Positions 59,075 through 64,000 of a stretch of DNA of 64,000 bases are shown one piece after another (positions within the stretch are counted from its first letter, which is position 1; each line of letters begins with the position of its first letter). Location: assembly GCF_050859025.1 (NCBI RefSeq), contig NZ_CP138200.1:248001-312000 (forward strand), read 5' to 3'. This DNA is from Wukongibacter sp050859025. GTDB taxonomy: Bacteria; Bacillota; Clostridia; Peptostreptococcales; Caminicellaceae. Under the pieces are notes generated by a model, which did no database searches, was not told the DNA's origin, and worked only from the letters and a program-made list of their open reading frames with translations. The translations under genes and the position numbers were made by a program.

Positions 59075-59263
59075 TTAGTAAGATAAGAAATTAAGTAAAA
59101 CTGGCAAAATAAGAACAGTCAATAACCCAGTAAGACCAATAGAAACACTACTGATTGCTCCTTGAATCTCACCCATTTCATAAGCTTTTGAAGTACCAAT
59201 TGCATGGGAAGCCGTACCAATTCCAATACCCTGAGATACGGGGGTTCTGATTCTAAATAAACC
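59075..59263 (-). pseudogene. lrgB: lrgB C-terminal fragment
   Basis: One frame encodes RTPVSQGIGIGTASHAIGTS, then KAYEMGEIQGAISSVSIG and LTGLLTVLILPVLLNFLSY to a stop, the conserved C-terminal third of LrgB (a holin-like murein hydrolase regulator). The SD and ATG just upstream (GGGAGG, 59265) are in a different frame and give MVYLESEPPYLRV. An internal deletion with frameshift explains this. Full-length LrgB is about 230 residues. Confidence 0.8.
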
Positions 59264-59341
59264 ATAATAAAACCTCCCTTCAATATTTTTACTGAGTTAC
59301 ACAACAATTTTCAAGAATTACCTTGTTAATAAGGAGTGTAA

Positions 59342-59389
59342 ATGATAAACTGTATGTGTTATTATATAGGACGTCGTTCCATGAAATGA
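59342..59389 (+). CDS. Possible 15-residue leader peptide of the IclR gene
   Basis: AAGGAG (59331-59336) is five bases from ATG 59342, which encodes MINCMCYYIGRRSMK before TGA. The stop overlaps the SD of the IclR gene. The two Cys and two Tyr codons are of interest for attenuation, but the ORF may be fortuitous. Confidence 0.3.
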   Translation: MINCMCYYIGRRSMK

Positions 59390-59400
59390 GAGGTGCTCTA

Positions 59401-60171
59401 ATGAATGAAAATGTAAAAACTAAAAATACTATTCAATCGGTAGATCGAGCTATACAAATTCTAAAACTATTTGAAGATCATGAGGAACTTGGTGTTACTG
59501 AAATCAGTAAAAGACTAAGTCTACATAAAAGTACTACATTTGGATTAATAACAACACTTGAAAGCAATAACATGTTAGAAAAAAATGAGCTTACGAATAA
59601 ATACCGATTAGGTATGGAACTTTTTTGCCTAGGTACAAAGGTTAATTCGGGATTAAGGCAAACTGCATATCCATATTTAGAAAAACTTGTTGCGTTATAT
59701 TCTGAGACTGTTAATCTAGTTATTTTGGAATATCCATATGTTGTATATCTTGAAAAGGTTGAGAGTTCACATTCTATGCGTATAAGTACTGCAATTGGTG
59801 AAATAAGACCTTTATACTGTACAGCAGTAGGAAAAGCTCTTTTAGCTAATATGACCGATGATAAAATTCGAGAATATATCGATTCTATTGAGCTTAAAAA
59901 GCATACGCCCAATACAATTGTAAACAGTAAAATATTGCAAATGAATCTTGAAAAAATAAGAAAGTTAGGTTATTCAACTGAGAGTGAAGAACTTGAAGTT
60001 GGACTATGTTGTATTGCAGCACCGATTTTTAATCACATTGGGAAAGCTTTCGCAGCAATAAGTGTTTCTGGACCAGTATCGCGAATGGGGGAAGATATGT
60101 TAGAAAACATCTCCAAAACCCTTACACAATTTACGCGAGAAATTTCTTCTAAACTGGGTTCAACATTGTAA
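59401..60171 (+). CDS. IclR-family transcriptional regulator
   Basis: The 256-residue product has an N-terminal winged helix (SVDRAIQILKLFEDHEELGVTEISKRLSLHKSTTFGLITTLESNNMLEK) and a C-terminal IclR effector domain (CTAVGKALLAN, SEELEVGLCCIAAPIF, AISVSGPVSRM). GAGAGGTG precedes ATG 59401. The nearby aminotransferase and panB genes share the words GATAATAAAGTA in their promoters, so they are likely targets. The effector is probably a small organic acid, but nothing identifies it. Confidence 0.9.
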   Translation: MNENVKTKNTIQSVDRAIQILKLFEDHEELGVTEISKRLSLHKSTTFGLITTLESNNMLEKNELTNKYRLGMELFCLGTKVNSGLRQTAYPYLEKLVALYSETVNLVILEYPYVVYLEKVESSHSMRISTAIGEIRPLYCTAVGKALLANMTDDKIREYIDSIELKKHTPNTIVNSKILQMNLEKIRKLGYSTESEELEVGLCCIAAPIFNHIGKAFAAISVSGPVSRMGEDMLENISKTLTQFTREISSKLGSTL

Positions 60172-60191
60172 TTTAATAAATAAACTTAATG

Positions 60192-60223
60192 AAGTAACCG
60201 ACGATTGTCTGGTTACTTTTTTT
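60192..60223 (+). terminator. Intrinsic terminator of the IclR gene
   Basis: AGTAACC pairs with GGTTACT over an 11-base loop, followed by T7. Confidence 0.85.
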
Positions 60224-60234
60224 GAAAGCTTATA

Positions 60235-60336
60235 TATAGAAATCGCAATAAATCTATTACATTTTGATTCTCCAAATAGCCCTAAAGCATTGGCTATTCA
60301 AAAAATCAAAATGTAGATTTCTAAATGCGTTCTATA
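60235..60336. repeat. 102-bp palindromic element, family C, copy 5 (inverted)
   Basis: A full-length but more diverged copy, from TATAGAAATCGC to ATGCGTTCTATA. It is followed by a separate long inverted repeat (TGGATGTATTTAAGAA at 60352-60367 and its complement at 60437-60452) between convergent genes. Confidence 0.8.
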
Positions 60337-60506
60337 TAATAAAGAAAATAATGGATGTATTTAAGAATTAATTATTCGAAATCGAGTTGTTTGCCAAAAT
60401 TAAATATTCAAATCTATGTTAATTATCTTGAAAGTTCTTAAATACATCCAGTGGATTATTTTAACTATACAATTACGTAAATCTAAAAACAATCTATTAA
60501 TAAAAT

Positions 60507-61679
60507 TTATAATTTACTTACTGCATGTTCAATGCGATCCAAGGCCTCGTTGATATTTGTTAGAGATGTTGCATATGAAAATCTAAGGTGGCCTTCTCCA
60601 GTAGCTCCAAAAGATGATCCGCTTAAACATGCTACACCACCAGAATTTAATAAATAATCTGCCATTTCATTACTGCTCTTATTCAATGCAGTAATGTTTG
60701 GAAAAACATAGAATGCTCCTTTTGATCTGTTGCATGATATTCCTTTAATTTGATTCAATCCGTTTACAATAACATCACGACGTTCTTTGAAACTTTCCTT
60801 CATTAGGTCCACACTATTTTGAGGTCCACTCAAAGCCTCGATTCCTGCTACTTGAGTAAAAGCAGCACAGCATGAGTTTGTATTGACAATGAAGTTTAAT
60901 ACTTCAGAGGCTAGTTTCTTACTCATAATGCCGTATCCCAATCTCCAGCCAGTCATCGCATATGCTTTTGAAAATCCATCAAGTACAATTGTTCGATCTT
61001 TCATATGAGGAATTGAAGCGATTGATTTGGTATTCCCTTCATAAATAATACGATCATAAATTTCATCAGATAGCACAAATGTATCTGTTTCCCTTAAGAG
61101 TTCTGCTATTGAGTCAATATCATCTGGAGTTAATACTCCTCCAGTTGGATTACCAGGTGAATTGATAATAAGTAACTTTGTTCGATTTGTTAGCTTAGAC
61201 TCCAATTCCTTCATATCGATTCTGAAGTCATTTTCTTCCCGTAAGCTAATAGGTACAGGAATACCGCCTGCCAATCTAATTAAAGATCTGTAGATTGGAA
61301 ACCCAGGATCTGGATAAATGACTTCATCGCCTGGATTAACAAGAGATAAAATTGCATAAAACATGACAGGCTTGCCTCCAGGGGTGACAATGATTTCTTC
61401 TGGACAAGTCTTTATATTTTTATACTTCATTGCATAATCGGCGATGGTTTGACGGAAAGGGTAATACCCTTGAGCTTCAGTATAATGAGTAAAACCATTA
61501 TCTAATGCATCTTTTCCAGCTCGGATAATATTCTCAGGTGTTTCAAAGTCAGGCTCTCCAATTTCCATATGAACAATATGCTTTCCTTGTGACTCAAGAA
61601 ATCTTGCTTTCGATAGTACTTGATAAGCAGATTCGCCACTTAAATTCTCCATTCGTTGAGCAAAATTATTAAATTTCAT
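60507..61679 (-). CDS. Class I aminotransferase (aspartate aminotransferase-like)
   Basis: This PLP enzyme of 390 residues has HMEIGEPDFETPENI, YPDPGFPIYRSL, NSPGNPTGGVL, SDEIYDRIIYEG and the PLP lysine in LDGFSKAYAMTGWRLGYG. It is not the same as the aspB enzyme at 43932, though related. Its position divergent from panB suggests a role near 2-oxoacids such as 2-oxoisovalerate or aspartate/alanine interconversion, which is inference. AAGGAGG precedes ATG 61679. Confidence 0.9.
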   Translation of the reverse strand: MKFNNFAQRMENLSGESAYQVLSKARFLESQGKHIVHMEIGEPDFETPENIIRAGKDALDNGFTHYTEAQGYYPFRQTIADYAMKYKNIKTCPEEIIVTPGGKPVMFYAILSLVNPGDEVIYPDPGFPIYRSLIRLAGGIPVPISLREENDFRIDMKELESKLTNRTKLLIINSPGNPTGGVLTPDDIDSIAELLRETDTFVLSDEIYDRIIYEGNTKSIASIPHMKDRTIVLDGFSKAYAMTGWRLGYGIMSKKLASEVLNFIVNTNSCCAAFTQVAGIEALSGPQNSVDLMKESFKERRDVIVNGLNQIKGISCNRSKGAFYVFPNITALNKSSNEMADYLLNSGGVACLSGSSFGATGEGHLRFSYATSLTNINEALDRIEHAVSKL

Positions 61680-61707
61680 AAAGACCTCCTTAATTCAAAT
61701 TTTGAGT

Positions 61708-61725
61708 GCGATAATAAAGTACAAA
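61708..61725. promoter_or_regulatory. Candidate IclR box, aminotransferase side
   Basis: GCGATAATAAAGTACAAA lies 30-45 bp upstream of the aminotransferase start. The core CGATAATAAAGTA recurs on the panB side at 61902-61914. Spacing of GT(G/A)C and GTAC around GATAATAAA gives partial dyad symmetry. Confidence 0.55.
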
Positions 61726-61864
61726 GCATAACAATATAGCACATAAATTATAACACGATATATAAATAAAGACAATTATAGATTTAGATACTTATATGAA
61801 TAAAGACTCGAAATGTTACAATACAATTTTTATAACAAGAAATTTCAGGTAATTTAAAATAGGT

Positions 61865-61937
61865 CTTGCTAATTTAGCAAGGATTATGTTATTATGAATG
61901 TACGATAATAAAGTATAATGTTCTATAATATAGAACA
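61865..61937. promoter_or_regulatory. panB promoter region with three palindromic boxes
   Basis: Three boxes lie in 73 bp: CTTGCTAATTTAGCAAG (61865-61881, dyad with central T), GTACGATAATAAAGTAT (61900-61916, the shared box) and TGTTCTATAATATAGAACA (61919-61937, perfect 9-1-9 dyad). The last is 20 bp from the ATG. One of them is probably the IclR operator. Confidence 0.55.
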
Positions 61938-61957
61938 AAAAATGAGGAGGCTATTAT

Positions 61958-62809
61958 ATGAAAAAGCGAAAAACAATTTTAAACTTGCAGTCTATGAAAG
62001 AAAAAGGTGAAAAAGCATCTTGGATTACTGCATATGATTTTCCAATGGCATCATTTGCAGAACAAGCAGATCTAGACATGATTCTCGTAGGTGATTCGAT
62101 GGGAATGGTAGTTATGGGATATGAAGGAACTGTTCCTGTGACTATGGATGACTGTATTTCACATTGCCAAGCGGTAAGAAGGGGTGCGCCAAATACATTT
62201 TGTGTTGGTGATATGCCATTTGGTTCTTATCAAACTTCGGATGAGGAGGCTGTCAGAAATGCAGTTCGGTTCTTAAAAGAAGCTGATATGGATGCTATTA
62301 AACTTGAAGGTGGTAAACGTGTACTTAGCCGTATTAGAGCAATTTCTGATGCGGGGATTGTAGTATGTGGTCACATTGGGTTGACACCTCAGAGTTCAGG
62401 ACAGCAAGGTGGATTTAAGGCTCAAGGACGCGATGTTGAAAGTGCAAGATTGCTAATTGAGGATGCCTTGGCGATTCAGGAAGCAGGAGCAAGATTCTTA
62501 TTATTGGAAGCAGTACCACCTGAATTAACTGAGTTCATTAGTAATAAGCTTGATATTCCAGTGTATTCAATTGGTGCAGGTGCTCCGTGTGATGGTCAGC
62601 TCATTATTTGTGGTGATATGTTAGGAATGTTCCAAGCATTTACACCTAAATTTGTTAAGAAGTATGCTAATGTAGCAGAAGTAATCATCAATGCAATGAA
62701 AGAATATGTTGATGATGTAAAACAAGTTCGTTTTCCAGAAGATAAGCATGTTTATCATATAAAGGATTCAATTGAAGAATTCAATACAATGTTCGATGAA
62801 TTTAGATAA
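61958..62809 (+). CDS. panB: 3-methyl-2-oxobutanoate hydroxymethyltransferase
   Basis: This enzyme makes ketopantoate from 2-oxoisovalerate and 5,10-methylene-THF. The 283-residue protein has ILVGDSMGMVVMGYEGTVPVTMDDCISH (Mg2+ ligands), VGDMPFGSYQTS, AIKLEGG, HIGLTPQSSGQQGGFKAQGRD and LLEAVPPELTEF. No panC or panD follows. Instead a folate-linked module with a truncated cyclodeaminase-like gene and a folate transporter does, and an aminotransferase and IclR regulator lie next to it. So the enzyme may serve a different pathway, or the rest of the pantothenate pathway is elsewhere. AGGAGG precedes the ATG. Confidence 0.95.
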   Translation: MKKRKTILNLQSMKEKGEKASWITAYDFPMASFAEQADLDMILVGDSMGMVVMGYEGTVPVTMDDCISHCQAVRRGAPNTFCVGDMPFGSYQTSDEEAVRNAVRFLKEADMDAIKLEGGKRVLSRIRAISDAGIVVCGHIGLTPQSSGQQGGFKAQGRDVESARLLIEDALAIQEAGARFLLLEAVPPELTEFISNKLDIPVYSIGAGAPCDGQLIICGDMLGMFQAFTPKFVKKYANVAEVIINAMKEYVDDVKQVRFPEDKHVYHIKDSIEEFNTMFDEFR

Positions 62810-62812
62810 ATT

Positions 62813-62919
62813 TAAGGTTGATTAGTAAGTTGACTCACTAATTGTTGTTCTCGGCTGATCTATAGAAAAAATTGGTCAGCTGAGACCCCACCCAAAAAAA
62901 TATAATGAGCGAATTGTGA
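62813..62919. repeat. Direct repeat, family G, copy 1
   Basis: AAGGTTGATTAGT to GCGAATTGTGA (107 bp) recurs at 63900-64000. It contains an 11-bp stem (CTCGGCTGATC / GGTCAGCTGAG) and a shorter TTAGT..ACTAA arm. It follows the panB stop codon. Confidence 0.85.
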
Positions 62920-62953
62920 TTTTGAATAAAATATATCAGAATGTGAAGTTGTT

Positions 62954-63193
62954 ATGTTTGAGAAGAATATTAATGATTTTTTAGAAGATCTGGCTTCCTT
63001 TAAATCTATGCATGGTGGAAGAAGTGCCAGCACTCTTGTTGGTTCCATTGGAATTGCTTTAGGAATGATAACTGGCGATTTAACACTGAATAATAAAAAA
63101 TATGTTGAAGAAAAGGAAGTAGTTAAAGAAGCAATGAAAAATGTGCGATCTATAATGGATGAAATGAATGATCTAGAAATTGCTGACATCTAG
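62954..63193 (+). pseudogene. Truncated cyclodeaminase-like (FTCD C-domain) gene
   Basis: The 79-residue frame reads NDFLEDLASFKSMHGGRSASTLVGSIGIALGMITGDLTLNNKKY. It aligns with the N-terminal third of FchA/FTCD C-terminal domains (the GGGxxxxLxGxxGxAL pattern; compare VGGGAASALAGAMAAGM in the gene at 1745). It stops where other members continue for more than 100 residues. Changes in the glycine motif (GGRSAS) also suggest decay. There is no strong SD. It could be a short regulatory protein, but a remnant is more likely. Confidence 0.6.
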
Positions 63194-63318
63194 GTTTTTA
63201 AATACTTTTCAGCAGTTTATCAAAATGAGGCTATCCAGTAAAATATGAATTACTATATTTTTTTATTTAAATATAATGTGCTTTCTAAATAACGCATATT
63301 TAGTTTGGAGGTAAACTT

Positions 63319-63849
63319 ATGAAAAACATAAAACTTATTGTTTATATGGGTTTATTCATTGCTTTGGAAGTTGTGTTAACACGTTTTTTGTCTATTCAGA
63401 CACCAATAGTTAGAATTGGATTTACTTTTTTACCAATAGCCATATCTGCAATTATGTTTGGTCCTTTGTTTAGTGGAACAGTTGCAGCTTTGGCAGATGT
63501 AATAGGTATGATTCTATTCCCTACAGGAGGAGTATATTTCCCAGGCTTTACACTTACTGCCTTTTTTAGTGGTGTAATTTATGGGTTATTTCTCTATAAA
63601 AAACCTGTAAACATTTTTAGAATTCTTATTCCAGTTACCATAATTGCAATAGTAATTAACCTTGCTCTTAACAGTGTTTGGCTTTGGATGATAACTGGAA
63701 AAGGATTTATGGCTATTTTACCAGCAAGAATCATAAGATCACTAATTATGATTCCAATAGAAGTGACAATGATTCAAGTTGTTTGGCAATATATTGGTTC
63801 TTATGTTAAGCATGAACTTTTACCAAAGGTGCAAATGCATAATTATTAA
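63319..63849 (+). CDS. folT: Folate ECF transporter S component
   Basis: The 176-residue membrane protein binds folate and couples to the shared ECF energizing module (genes not in this window). It has about six helices and the family segments GLFIALEVVLTRFLSIQTPIVRIGF, FGPLFSGTVAALADVIGMILFPTGGVYFPGFTLTAFF and LNSVWLWMITG. A GGAGGTAAAC SD precedes the ATG. Its place after a folate-dependent gene (panB) and a cyclodeaminase remnant points to a folate theme. I looked for a THF riboswitch upstream and saw none. Confidence 0.88.
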   Translation: MKNIKLIVYMGLFIALEVVLTRFLSIQTPIVRIGFTFLPIAISAIMFGPLFSGTVAALADVIGMILFPTGGVYFPGFTLTAFFSGVIYGLFLYKKPVNIFRILIPVTIIAIVINLALNSVWLWMITGKGFMAILPARIIRSLIMIPIEVTMIQVVWQYIGSYVKHELLPKVQMHNY

Positions 63850-63876
63850 ATTATTTTTTTAGGCGGGAGATTTTAA

Positions 63877-63912
63877 ATGAAAACAGATGCACAAATTGCT
63901 AAGGTTGATTAG
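63877..63912 (+). pseudogene. Gene start interrupted by repeat G
   Basis: AGGCGGGAGA precedes ATG 63877 by good spacing and encodes MKTDAQIAKVD before TAG. The last codons are the start of repeat G (AAGGTTGATTAG). The SD and start look genuine, so the rest of a gene was probably displaced by the repeat. What it encoded cannot be told. Confidence 0.5.
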
Positions 63913-64000
63913 TGAGTTAACCCACTAATTGTTGTTCTTAGATGATCTATAGAAAAAATTGGTCAGCTGAGACTACCTAATTATAATGAGTGAATTGTGA
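63900..64000. repeat. Direct repeat, family G, copy 2 (to window edge)
   Basis: This matches 62813-62919 with a few substitutions and a shorter middle (ACTACCTAATTATAATGAG). The copies are direct repeats around the cyclodeaminase-like and folT genes, about 1.09 kb apart. Confidence 0.85.

Noticed and set aside
63194..63318. Possible THF riboswitch before folT.
   Set aside because: The gap holds no conserved THF aptamer segments, only AT-rich DNA and an SD.

Overview
The window looks like chromosomal DNA of a low-GC, spore-forming anaerobic Firmicute of class Clostridia, probably an amino-acid fermenter near the Tissierellales or Alkaliphilus-type lineages. The reasons are AT-rich DNA, strong Shine-Dalgarno (SD) sites with frequent TTG/GTG starts, a histidine-to-glutamate operon, a 2-oxoacid:ferredoxin oxidoreductase, a CoA-transferase pair, a YhcN/YlaJ-type sporulation lipoprotein, a probable selenoprotein and an RRNPP-type regulator. 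Placement below class is inference. No rRNA, tRNA or CRISPR array was seen.

Layout. 1-3.2 kb: histidine catabolism (end of hutH, hutI, formimino-THF cyclodeaminase, glutamate formimidoyltransferase). 3.4-7.7 kb: RNase H, a PlsC-type acyltransferase with a hairpin between its SD and start codon, and an Lrp-glutamine synthetase pair. 7.9-12 kb: an XRE-TPR (RRNPP-like) regulator followed by an uncatalogued 43-residue exported peptide gene, then a secreted subtilisin. 12-17.9 kb: 2-oxoacid:ferredoxin oxidoreductase, DNA glycosylase and methylglyoxal synthase. 17.9-19.7 kb: an arsR-permease-thioredoxin operon whose last gene has an in-frame UGA next to a Cys, a strong selenoprotein candidate. 20.6-26.1 kb: an IS256-family element, two tandem paralogous secreted proteins, a complete IS4-family element and a decayed relative. 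26.4-34 kb: regulators, a two-component system with a Met-rich sensor, and an HD-GYP protein. 34.3-39 kb: CoA-transferase, a sigma-factor locus whose downstream genes are broken, and yjdF with its riboswitch. 39-45 kb: copA-copZ under a CsoR-type operator, then an Lrp regulator, a carboxyltransferase and an aspartate aminotransferase. 45.4-49 kb: a sigma-54 activator preceded by four 11-bp iterons, and a racemase with a near-consensus sigma-54 promoter. 49.2-53.2 kb: riboflavin operon with FMN riboswitch. 55-64 kb: radical SAM and B3/4 proteins, a MATE exporter behind a guanidine (ykkC-type) riboswitch, an lrgB fossil, and an IclR/aminotransferase/panB/folT cluster.

A striking feature is the density of small non-coding palindromic repeats. 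At least three families of 102-104 bp elements with TATA ends (A, B and C here), plus four other families, lie between genes, often back to back and sometimes supplying the stop codon of the gene before them. They behave like MITEs and probably also form 3'-end hairpins.

The best leads for something undescribed are the RRNPP regulator-peptide pair (7.9-9.6 kb), the UGA-containing thioredoxin-like gene (17.9-18.1 kb), the iteron/sigma-54/racemase module (45.6-49.1 kb), the duplicated secreted protein pair (22.1-23.9 kb), and the orphan panB-folT cluster with shared operators (59.3-64 kb).
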